6,264 nt of DNA from Ignavibacteria bacterium (GTDB lineage: Bacteria > Bacteroidota > Ignavibacteria > Tepidaquicellales > OLB5): contig JAPUEV010000331.1 in the NCBI GenBank assembly GCA_027492415.1, forward strand, positions 1-6,264, written 5' to 3'. The notes below the pieces were generated by a model that worked only from the letters and a program-made list of their open reading frames with translations, did not search any database and was not told the origin of the DNA. Positions 1 through 5,275 of this stretch are shown here, piece after piece. The number at the start of each line of letters is the position of its first letter. The first letter of the stretch is position 1. The translations under genes and the position numbers were made by a program.

Positions 1-146
1 AAATCAATAAGGACATGCTCTGATTTCAGCATAAAAGGGTTATAATGCGCTTCTTTCAGATACTTGACGCGGTCTTCTTCTGTGGTAACGCTGATAGGTT
101 CTACTTCTTTTATTTTAAAGGGTTCAATTATAGTTCTAAAGCTCAT
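1..146 (-). CDS. Tryptophanase / tyrosine phenol-lyase, N-terminal fragment (cut by left edge)
   Basis: Only the first 48 codons and two bases of a 49th lie in the window. They begin MSFRTIIEPFKIKEVEP and continue with TTEEDRVKYLKEAHYNPFML and then SEHVLID. This is the characteristic start of the PLP-dependent beta-eliminating lyases: EPF-[RK]-IK-x-[VI]-E, then an acidic and basic helix, then [YM]NPF-x-L-x-[SA]-x-x-V-x-IDL. The family splits tryptophan to indole, or tyrosine to phenol, plus pyruvate and ammonia, in the cytoplasm. The PLP lysine and substrate-specificity residues lie beyond the edge, so the two activities cannot be told apart here. The start is secure because a strong GGAGA sits 4 bases upstream and homology begins at once. 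It follows the fumarylacetoacetase gene group on the same strand, which fits aromatic amino acid catabolism, but the 137-base gap contains its own control signals. Confidence 0.85.
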   Translation of the reverse strand, partial: MSFRTIIEPFKIKEVEPISVTTEEDRVKYLKEAHYNPFMLKSEHVLID

Positions 147-150
147 ATTA

Positions 151-155
151 TCTCC
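151..155 (-). promoter_or_regulatory. Strong Shine-Dalgarno of the lyase gene
   Basis: Read on the minus strand, GGAGA is followed by TAAT and then the ATG at 146. It is the clearest and best-placed ribosome binding site in the window. Most other starts here have only AT-rich leaders, which is usual in Bacteroidota relatives. It fixes the lyase start and suggests high translation. Confidence 0.6.
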
Positions 156-168
156 AAATTTAATATTT

Positions 169-200
169 ATTGCAGAGTCCCTTTCAGGAGACTCTGCAAT
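169..200 (-). promoter_or_regulatory. Stem-loop in the leader of the lyase gene
   Basis: The arms ATTGCAGAGTC (169-179) and GACTCTGCAAT (190-200) are perfect 11-base inverted complements. Inside them CCT (180-182) can pair with AGG (186-188), leaving a TTC loop and one bulged A (189), so the stem is about 14 base pairs. On the minus strand it ends 22 bases before the lyase ATG and lies just downstream of the predicted transcription start near 209, so it would form the very 5' end of the mRNA. A protective 5' stem-loop or a regulatory structure is the favoured reading. It could instead terminate the upstream operon, but no T-run follows it in either direction. The pairing is seen directly; the role is inferred. 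Confidence 0.6.
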
Positions 201-213
201 TACGGTGTACTTA

Positions 214-221
214 CAAAATTA
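214..221 (-). promoter_or_regulatory. Candidate -7 promoter box of the lyase gene
   Basis: The minus strand reads TAATTTTG, matching the Bacteroidetes -7 consensus TAnnTTTG. No good TTTG -33 box lies 19-21 bases upstream, which would suit an activator-dependent promoter. Transcription would begin near position 209, giving a leader of about 60 bases. The motif is short and the region is AT-rich, so chance occurrence is possible. Confidence 0.4.
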
Positions 222-241
222 TCCAAAAAATTCAATTTAAA

Positions 242-259
242 TTATGATTTATGTCATAA
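242..259. promoter_or_regulatory. Crp/Fnr-like dyad upstream of the lyase gene
   Basis: TTATGA (242-247) and TCATAA (254-259) are perfect inverted complements separated by six bases. This has the layout of Crp/Fnr-superfamily sites (E. coli CRP prefers TGTGA-N6-TCACA). Here each half-site is TATGA/TCATA, one base from that consensus. The centre at 250.5 lies about 41 bases upstream of the predicted start of lyase transcription, the usual position for class II activation. E. coli tnaA is a known CRP-dependent gene, which gives some plausibility. The AT-rich setting makes chance dyads fairly likely. Confidence 0.35.
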
Positions 260-283
260 GGAAATATGCAAAAACAGTGGAAA

Positions 284-934
284 TCAGAGGATTGAAGCAT
301 CCCTCATCAATTGAACGCTTATTTCATGTCCCCCATCAAAAATGTAAGATTTAGGCTCAATTCCGGCTGATTTAAGTAGTTGTATCTGCGAAGGGGGGAA
401 ATCACTTTTATAATACGGGTCTTTTGCTGCAAATACCTGGTGAATTTCTGTATCTTTAAGTTCAGGGTATTTTGAGTAATCTATATCATGCGCAAGGCTT
501 CCGCACCAGAACACTGCTTTATTTATTTCAGCTTTGCCAAGTGTTAACCACCGAGCCAGAGTTGCTGAGCCTTGAGAAAATCCAAGTGCATTAATTTTTA
601 AGTTATGTAACTTAGCTTTGGGTTCAATTTCATCAAAGAAAAGTCTATCAAGATAGTTCACATAATCATTTATATCACTATCCCTGTCTTCCTTTGTCAT
701 CCATGAAGCGCCGACATCACCGCCATCACCTTTTATATAAAGCCGCATCAAACCTTCAGGGGCATATAGAAGGCTGCCTGAATCAGATAAATCCTCAAAC
801 TGCATAATAAACTTACCTGCAAGCTGACGGTGTCCGTGCAAGACTATCCAGATATCTTTAGTATTTTCGTTAAATTCACCAAGGGTATAGTATCTTGCCG
901 TCCTTGTTACAGGAATGTGGTGTTCGCTCAGCAT
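284..934 (-). CDS. Small alpha/beta-hydrolase, phospholipase/carboxylesterase type
   Basis: This is a 216-residue cytoplasmic serine hydrolase with no signal peptide. After a beta strand (DIWIVLHGHRQLA, 27-39) that would carry the oxyanion-hole HG, there is the nucleophile elbow GFSQGSAT (118-125, Ser120). An acid candidate, Asp172, lies in FAAKDPYY, and a histidine, His203, in FDGGHE. Order and spacing of the Ser-Asp-His triad match the single-domain carboxylesterase/lysophospholipase fold, and the length is normal for it. The natural substrate cannot be read from sequence; esters of short acyl or aryl groups are typical of the fold. It starts 27 bases after the membrane microprotein and is the last closely spaced gene of the fumarylacetoacetase operon, so it may act on a metabolite of that pathway. 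The start has an AT-rich leader and no Shine-Dalgarno. Confidence 0.85.
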   Translation of the reverse strand: MLSEHHIPVTRTARYYTLGEFNENTKDIWIVLHGHRQLAGKFIMQFEDLSDSGSLLYAPEGLMRLYIKGDGGDVGASWMTKEDRDSDINDYVNYLDRLFFDEIEPKAKLHNLKINALGFSQGSATLARWLTLGKAEINKAVFWCGSLAHDIDYSKYPELKDTEIHQVFAAKDPYYKSDFPPSQIQLLKSAGIEPKSYIFDGGHEISVQLMRDASIL

Positions 935-961
935 ATAAAAATTAATCCAGTTATATAATTT

Positions 962-1060
962 CTAGTCTTTTCTGAAGTAAGCAAAAGCAAAAGTAAATAC
1001 GGCATATAAAAGAAATAATAAAAATACTGCTGCTAGTATATATATTATGTATGTAAACAT
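962..1060 (-). CDS. Membrane microprotein, 32 residues
   Basis: A complete ATG-to-TAG reading frame of 32 codons fills the gap between fumarylacetoacetase and the esterase. It starts MFTYIIYILAAVFLLFLLYA and continues through a further hydrophobic FTFAFAY stretch to the charged tail FRKD. About residues 3-28 form one transmembrane helix with no charged residue inside, and the positive tail suggests the C-terminus faces the cytoplasm. The ATG lies 19 bases after the fumarylacetoacetase stop and its own stop is 27 bases before the esterase start, so it fits the spacing of the operon. There is no clear Shine-Dalgarno, as for most genes here. No function can be assigned. The AT-rich DNA could give a chance hydrophobic frame, but the clean helix-plus-charged-tail design and snug placement favour a real gene. 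Confidence 0.5.
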   Translation of the reverse strand: MFTYIIYILAAVFLLFLLYAVFTFAFAYFRKD

Positions 1061-1079
1061 TTGCTTTTATTAAGTGAAG

Positions 1080-2336
1080 CTATTTAGCAGGAAGAATTTT
1101 TCCTGCCGCTTCGCCAAAACCGACTTTATAGCCGGGACCCTGGCAGTAACCTTTAATAATCAATGTATCGCCGTCATTGATGAACTTTCTTTCTTCGCCG
1201 CCGGGTAAATGGATGGGATTCTCACCGCGCCAGGTAAGCTCCAGCATTGAGCCGTATGAATCTTTAGTTGGACCGCTTATTGTGCCGGAGGCCATCATGT
1301 CACCCGTCTTGGTATTGCATCCGTTCACAGTGTGGTGAGCCAATTGCTGGCAGATATTCCAGTACATGTATTTAAAATTTGAGCCTGATATTTTAAAAGG
1401 CTCTTTTTCTTTTTCTGACCTTAAATAAACATCAAGATTAATATCAAATGACCAATCTCCTTTTGATGCAAGATACTCCATAGGTTTTGGATCCTGTTCC
1501 GGACCTTTGCATCTGAACGGTTCAAGCGCTTCCATTGTAACTATCCATGGTGATATTGTTGTAGCAAAATTCTTTGCAAGGAATGGTCCAAGGGGCTGGT
1601 ATTCCCAGGTCTGTATATCACGTGCGCTCCAGTCGTTTACAAGTACCATACCAAAAATATGGTCATAAGTTTTATCTATGGGAATAGCCTCTCCCAGTGA
1701 GTTTCCGGGTCCGATGAAAAAGCCCATTTCAAGCTCAAAATCAAGCAGTTTGGTGGGTCCAAACACAGGATTCTCTTCAACTGCTGGTTTTGTCTGCCCT
1801 TTTGGACGTGTTACATCAGTTCCGCTTACTATAATAGAGCTTGCCCTGCCGTGATATCCTATAGGAATATGCAGCCAGTTTGGCATAAGCGCATTATCTT
1901 TTCCGCGGAACATTATGCCGACATTAGTGGCATGTTCGCGGGATGAATAAAAATCTGTGTAATCTCCAATTTCAGCAGGAAGGCACATAACCACATCCTT
2001 CATTGGGATAAGCGCAATTTTCTGCAGATCTTTATCACCGCTTAACATGGGGTTTTCATCGCTTAAAGCTGTTTGCAGAATTACACGAACCTGCTTCCAT
2101 GCTTCTCTTCCCAATGACATAAAAGTGTTAAGACTGGGCTTGCCGAATACTTTTTTGCTGCCAAGCAAAGTATTTTTAAAAAAACCTTTTTCTTCAAGCA
2201 TGGATAGATCCACAATATAATCTCCTATTGCAGTGCAGCAAACAGGCTGTGACCCGATCCTCAGCTTAAATACGCCATAAGGCAGGTTCTGTATCGGGAA
2301 ATGTGAATCAGGGTTTACTTCTATGAACGATCTCAT
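1080..2336 (-). CDS. fahA: Fumarylacetoacetase
   Basis: The protein has 418 residues, the normal length for the family, and splits 4-fumarylacetoacetate into fumarate and acetoacetate, the last step of tyrosine, phenylalanine and homogentisate breakdown in the cytoplasm. An N-terminal SH3-like domain (about 1-118) begins with FPIQNLPYGVF, followed by the beta-roll catalytic domain. All residues known from mouse FAH are present with an offset of two. Metal ligands are Asp128 (DYTDFY), Glu201 and Glu203 (FELEMGFF) and Asp235 (NDWSARDIQ). The catalytic and binding residues are His135 (REHATN), Arg239, Gln242, Lys255 (FLAKNF), Thr352 (ASGTISGP) and Glu366 (MLELTWRG). The start has a GGAG at 2347-2350, ten bases upstream. 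It follows the unknown protein by 20 bases and precedes a membrane microprotein by 19. The upstream enzymes of the homogentisate route are not in this window. Confidence 0.97.
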   Translation of the reverse strand: MRSFIEVNPDSHFPIQNLPYGVFKLRIGSQPVCCTAIGDYIVDLSMLEEKGFFKNTLLGSKKVFGKPSLNTFMSLGREAWKQVRVILQTALSDENPMLSGDKDLQKIALIPMKDVVMCLPAEIGDYTDFYSSREHATNVGIMFRGKDNALMPNWLHIPIGYHGRASSIIVSGTDVTRPKGQTKPAVEENPVFGPTKLLDFELEMGFFIGPGNSLGEAIPIDKTYDHIFGMVLVNDWSARDIQTWEYQPLGPFLAKNFATTISPWIVTMEALEPFRCKGPEQDPKPMEYLASKGDWSFDINLDVYLRSEKEKEPFKISGSNFKYMYWNICQQLAHHTVNGCNTKTGDMMASGTISGPTKDSYGSMLELTWRGENPIHLPGGEERKFINDGDTLIIKGYCQGPGYKVGFGEAAGKILPAK

Positions 2337-2356
2337 TGTAATATTGCTCCGGTGAT

Positions 2357-3331
2357 TTAAAATAATTCCATTGTTTTAAGGTCATCAACGGGCTCATCAA
2401 AGCTGCAGCTTCCGTATGAAAGCATAAAGCCTTCCCGTGATCCTTTTATTTCAGCATTTGAAACTTCAATTTCATTCCATGTTAATCCGCTTTCAGTGAA
2501 CACGAACTCGAACGGGTCCTCTTCATTAAGCACTTCAAGCAGCTCAGACTCATCCAGGTTATTTGTGTAGGCAAGGATTCCTGCAGCAAATACATTCATA
2601 AAGCCATGCATTACCGCTGATACACCTTCGTTGTAATGCCTTATAGGGTGATGAAGCCCTGCGGTACATTTCATAGGTACACTGAACTCACAGCACGTCA
2701 TAATTGCAAACGCAATAACTTCGGGTTCAGGAAAAGCGCTGGCTTCGATGCCGCCTGTACGCAGCTTATACCCGCACTCCTTATTAAGTGCAGCAATCGT
2801 TTCAACAGTTCTTATGATCTCAGTTTCATATTCATGCGTTAATGTTGCTTCATAGAACACAGGAATATTTTTTCCGAGAAGCGCTTCCAGCTGTGAGGAA
2901 ATATTTATCATCAGGTCAAGCATATCATCATTTTCATCAAGCTTAAACAGATCAGAAGGCAGCCTTACTTCAAACGCATCAATTGAAACACTATCTCCGT
3001 ATTTGCCTGTAAAATCTCTGATAGCAATAATATCTTCTGCGAAAAAATTACCAAATTCAGTGATACTCTCACTGCTTGACCCGATGACCGAAAGAGATAC
3101 TTTTGATTCAACAGCCATATCATCAAGCAGGCTGCCAAGCTCTTTAAGTCTTTTAGCGGGAATTATGAACTTGCCAAGCATCCATTTGTATTCACCCTGC
3201 GAGTAAAACACAAAATTATGAAAAGCCTGCGGCAGATCAAGATTGGTTGGCGGGAAAAGTCCCGCATAATCAATTAATTTTGAGCAGAAATTCTTAAGGC
3301 TTATAACAGGTTTAACGTGATTTGTTGTCAT
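2357..3331 (-). CDS. Conserved protein of unknown function heading the fumarylacetoacetase operon; possible TIM barrel
   Basis: This 324-residue soluble protein has no signal peptide or membrane segment, and I cannot assign a function. It resembles a conserved hypothetical family that I recall with the same opening motif, DYAGLFPP (21-28). Other motif-like blocks are GKFIIPAKRL (53-62), DAFEVRLP (118-125), FYEATL (159-164), KLRTGG (189-194), KCTAGLHHPIRH (221-232), HGFMNVFAA (242-250) and SYGSCSFDEP (305-314). Short hydrophobic strands ending in conserved polar residues and alternating with helices suggest a (beta/alpha)8 barrel. Lys189, Arg191, Lys221, His227 and His228 cluster at predicted strand ends and would suit binding of a carboxylate or phosphate. 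It is the first gene after the promoter at 3391-3421 and is followed by fumarylacetoacetase after 20 bases, so a role in the same aromatic pathway is likely but inferred. There is no Shine-Dalgarno at its start. Confidence 0.8.
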   Translation of the reverse strand: MTTNHVKPVISLKNFCSKLIDYAGLFPPTNLDLPQAFHNFVFYSQGEYKWMLGKFIIPAKRLKELGSLLDDMAVESKVSLSVIGSSSESITEFGNFFAEDIIAIRDFTGKYGDSVSIDAFEVRLPSDLFKLDENDDMLDLMINISSQLEALLGKNIPVFYEATLTHEYETEIIRTVETIAALNKECGYKLRTGGIEASAFPEPEVIAFAIMTCCEFSVPMKCTAGLHHPIRHYNEGVSAVMHGFMNVFAAGILAYTNNLDESELLEVLNEEDPFEFVFTESGLTWNEIEVSNAEIKGSREGFMLSYGSCSFDEPVDDLKTMELF

Positions 3332-3390
3332 TAATATTAAATATTGACGGTTTTACAGCTATTTAGTTAAATTTAATAAGATAAGTACAG

Positions 3391-3421
3391 CAAACATAAC
3401 ATATATAATAGATAAATGAAA
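3391..3421 (-). promoter_or_regulatory. Candidate promoter of the fumarylacetoacetase operon
   Basis: On the minus strand TTTC (3421-3418) is followed by 19 bases and then TATGTTTG (3398-3391). The second element matches the Bacteroidetes -7 box TAnnTTTG exactly. The first differs by one base from the -33 box TTTG, and the spacing is canonical. Transcription would start near 3386, giving a leader of about 55 bases before the ATG at 3331. This is the best promoter match in the window. Confidence 0.5.
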
Positions 3422-3457
3422 TTGAGTAAACGGCTCACATTATATTTTATTTGAGTG

Positions 3458-3488
3458 TTTTATCTTTTTAGTATATAATTTATCTTTG
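3458..3488 (+). promoter_or_regulatory. Candidate promoter of the plus-strand gene group
   Basis: TATCTTTG at 3481-3488 matches the Bacteroidetes -7 consensus TAnnTTTG, with TTTT (3458-3461) as a one-mismatch -33 element 19 bases upstream. Transcription would start near 3494, about 80 bases before the deacetylase ATG. A near-repeat TATCTTTA follows at 3492-3499, and the surroundings are very AT-rich, so the exact box is uncertain. Between this and the opposing promoter (3399-3457) there is room for shared regulation, but no convincing operator is seen. Confidence 0.35.
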
Positions 3489-3575
3489 TCATATCTTTAT
3501 AACAGTTATTAAATTTAAAAGGATACGGGTTTTCAGGAAGTGATACCCGGTAATAAAAAACTAAAAATTGATATT

Positions 3576-4502
3576 ATGAACAGAATTATGATTGCTTTAA
3601 TGTTTTTTTGTACGGTTATAATTTACGGGCAGGAATCAAAACCGCAGATATCATTTACATTCGACGATCCCAACATTGAAACCACCGGTAATATGACATG
3701 GATGCAGAAGGATGATGCGATACTTGAAACACTGGCAAAGAATGATCTGAAAGCTGCATTGTTTGTATGCGGCAAGCGGATTGATTCACCTGAAGGAAAA
3801 GTGCTGTTGAGCAACTGGAGGGATGCCGGACACATGATATGTAACCATTCATATTCACACAGCTATTACCACTCAAAAAAACAGACACTGGAAAGCTTTG
3901 AAAATGATTTCCTGAGATGTGACTCTATCATAAGCAAATATAAAGGCTTCACAAAGCTCTTCAGGTTCCCGTTCCTGAAAGAAGGCGATACCCCTGAAAA
4001 GAGGGACGGGTTCAGGAAGTTTATGAGTGAGCTTGGATATAAGAACGGCTATGCAACAATTGATGCATCTGACTGGTATATTGACGGAAGAATAGTTGAT
4101 ACACTTAAAACATATCCTGATTTTGACCTGACACCGTTTAAAGAATATTACATGGCTCATATCTATAACCGCGCAATGTTCTACGATAGCCTTTCTGTAA
4201 AGCTTACAGGAAGACATATAAAACACACAGTGCTGCTTCATCATAATTTCATTAACGCGAAATTTTTAGGAGAGCTGATCTCTTTCTTTAAAGTTCAGGG
4301 TTGGGAGCTTGTTAACGCATCTGACGCTTACAGTGATGAGGTTTTCAGGCTCCAGCCTGATGTTCTGCCGGCAGGCGAAAGCCTTGTATGGGAAATGGCA
4401 AAGGAAACCGGAAAATATGAGGCTTTGTTAAGATACCCGGGTGAAGACGGGGTTTACGAAGAAGAGTCTTTGAACAATTATCTTAAAAATTACTTTAAAT
4501 AA
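3576..4502 (+). CDS. Secreted polysaccharide-deacetylase (NodB/CE4-like) protein
   Basis: I chose the ATG at 3576 (308 residues) because it gives a standard signal peptide: MNR, then the hydrophobic IMIALMFFCTVIIYG, with cleavage probably near Gly18/Gln19. A GTG at 3540 would add 12 polar residues in front. The mature protein carries CE4 deacetylase motifs in order: TFDD (28-31, Asp30 base and Asp31 metal ligand), NHSYSH (90-95, metal ligands His91 and His95), RFPF (130-133), DASDWY (163-168) and LLHHN (220-224, catalytic His). The usual TFDDG is TFDDP here. The family removes N-acetyl or O-acetyl groups from sugars such as peptidoglycan or chitin oligomers; the substrate here is unknown. About 85 residues follow the last motif, a C-terminal extension without a recognised domain. 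The protein is probably periplasmic or exported. The next gene starts 10 bases downstream. Confidence 0.88.
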   Translation: MNRIMIALMFFCTVIIYGQESKPQISFTFDDPNIETTGNMTWMQKDDAILETLAKNDLKAALFVCGKRIDSPEGKVLLSNWRDAGHMICNHSYSHSYYHSKKQTLESFENDFLRCDSIISKYKGFTKLFRFPFLKEGDTPEKRDGFRKFMSELGYKNGYATIDASDWYIDGRIVDTLKTYPDFDLTPFKEYYMAHIYNRAMFYDSLSVKLTGRHIKHTVLLHHNFINAKFLGELISFFKVQGWELVNASDAYSDEVFRLQPDVLPAGESLVWEMAKETGKYEALLRYPGEDGVYEEESLNNYLKNYFK

Positions 4503-4512
4503 ATATATTGGT

Positions 4513-4956
4513 ATGGCAGCAGATCTGAGCAGGGTAACAAAAAAATATTCAAACGGGGAAGTTACAATAGTATGGAAGCCGGCGCGTTGTATCCATTCAA
4601 CTAATTGTTTTACCGGGCTGCCCGCTGTATTTGATCCAACAAAACGGCCCTGGGTAAATGCCGGTGGCTCTGATACTGCACATATTATAGAGCAGGTTAA
4701 AAAATGCCCTTCAACAGCATTAAGCTACTACATGAACTCTGATGGCGAAAAGCCGGAAACTGAACACACGGAAACCGAAACAGTTGTTGAAGCAAAGCCG
4801 AACGGTCCCTTGTTTGTTTATGGAAATGTTACAGTAAAGAAAAGTGATGGCAGTGAAGAAAAACGAAAGGAAGTTACAGCCTTTTGCAGGTGCGGCAATT
4901 CAAACAACAAACCGTATTGTGACGGCTCGCATATCAAATCAGGATTTAAAGACTAA
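4513..4956 (+). CDS. Two-cluster iron-sulfur protein: YjdI-type ferredoxin domain fused to CDGSH domain
   Basis: This 147-residue cytoplasmic protein joins two small metal domains. Residues 8-74 match the YjdI/Fer4_19 family: KKYSNGEVTIVWKPARCIHS, then Cys32 and a CP at 65-66. Cys26, Cys32 and Cys65 are the only cysteines there and would hold an unusual mono-cluster. An acidic, threonine-rich linker (about 76-94) follows. Residues 98-147 form a CDGSH domain with CRCGNSNNKPYCDGSH (125-140), where Cys125, Cys127, Cys136 and His140 bind a redox-active [2Fe-2S] cluster, preceded by the typical GPLFVYGNVTV strand. CDGSH proteins act in electron or cluster transfer, and no partner is visible in the window. 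The start, 10 bases after the deacetylase stop, has no Shine-Dalgarno. The next gene follows after 6 bases. Confidence 0.9.
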   Translation: MAADLSRVTKKYSNGEVTIVWKPARCIHSTNCFTGLPAVFDPTKRPWVNAGGSDTAHIIEQVKKCPSTALSYYMNSDGEKPETEHTETETVVEAKPNGPLFVYGNVTVKKSDGSEEKRKEVTAFCRCGNSNNKPYCDGSHIKSGFKD

Positions 4957-4962
4957 TAAAAA

Positions 4963-5265
4963 ATGAGATCATACGAAACACTTTCAGAAGCAGTAAATGA
5001 CCTTATAAAGCGCGGATATACGCACAATTTTAATATTGCATGCGATGCAATTGAATGCAGTTCCATTGACCTGAAGCTTCATCCTGAAGATTTTGAGATC
5101 AACGAATTTTACAGGTTTGAAGGAGATTCAAATCCAGATGACGAGGAAGTAGTTTACGCAATTACATCAAAGGATGGTATAAAAGGTATACTTGTAAATG
5201 CATACGGCGCGTATTCCGATGAAATGAGCAATGAGCTTATCGGGAAATTAAAAATTGACCGCTAG
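4963..5265 (+). CDS. Conserved 100-residue acidic protein of unknown function
   Basis: This small soluble protein has no signal or membrane segment. It opens MRSYETLSEAVNDLIKRGYT, then has IECSSIDLKLHPEDFEINEFYRFEG split by short loops, an acidic DSNPDDEEVVYAITS, and ends DGIKGILVNAYGAYSDEMS. I recall close relatives across Bacteroidetes, sometimes carrying the database name phosphoribosylpyrophosphate synthetase. None of the PRPP-synthetase signatures is visible, and 100 residues is about a third of that enzyme, so I would not transfer the name. Alternating strands and helices suggest a compact alpha/beta fold. Its start lies 6 bases after the iron-sulfur gene and its stop 10 bases before the glycosylase gene, so the three are probably co-transcribed. 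Function is unknown. Confidence 0.85.
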   Translation: MRSYETLSEAVNDLIKRGYTHNFNIACDAIECSSIDLKLHPEDFEINEFYRFEGDSNPDDEEVVYAITSKDGIKGILVNAYGAYSDEMSNELIGKLKIDR

Positions 5266-5275
5266 ATTCCCTTAA

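Noticed and set aside
45..314. Plus-strand open frame of 89 codons at the left edge
   Set aside because: It runs antisense over the lyase N-terminus, the leader hairpin and the esterase end, has no family resemblance, and the minus-strand genes are clear.
1061..1079. Possible terminator between fumarylacetoacetase and the microprotein
   Set aside because: No inverted repeat is present; the gap is only 19 AT-rich bases and fits a continuous transcript.
2636..3206. Plus-strand open frames within the unknown 324-residue gene
   Set aside because: They overlap a long frame with conserved-looking motifs and have no leader or recognisable product.
3423..3437. Dyad TGAG-N7-CTCA beside the -33 element of the fumarylacetoacetase operon promoter
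   Set aside because: Four-base arms are too short to stand out, the flanks do not extend the symmetry, and it does not match the dyad in front of the lyase gene.
3540..3575. GTG start for the deacetylase, adding 12 residues
   Set aside because: It would place polar residues before the signal peptide, and its AGGA lies too close to the GTG to serve as a ribosome binding site. The ATG at 3576 gives a normal signal peptide.
3623..4244. Minus-strand open frames within the deacetylase gene, one of 123 codons rich in Cys
   Set aside because: They are antisense shadows of a gene with intact catalytic motifs; composition is irregular and no motif is recognisable.
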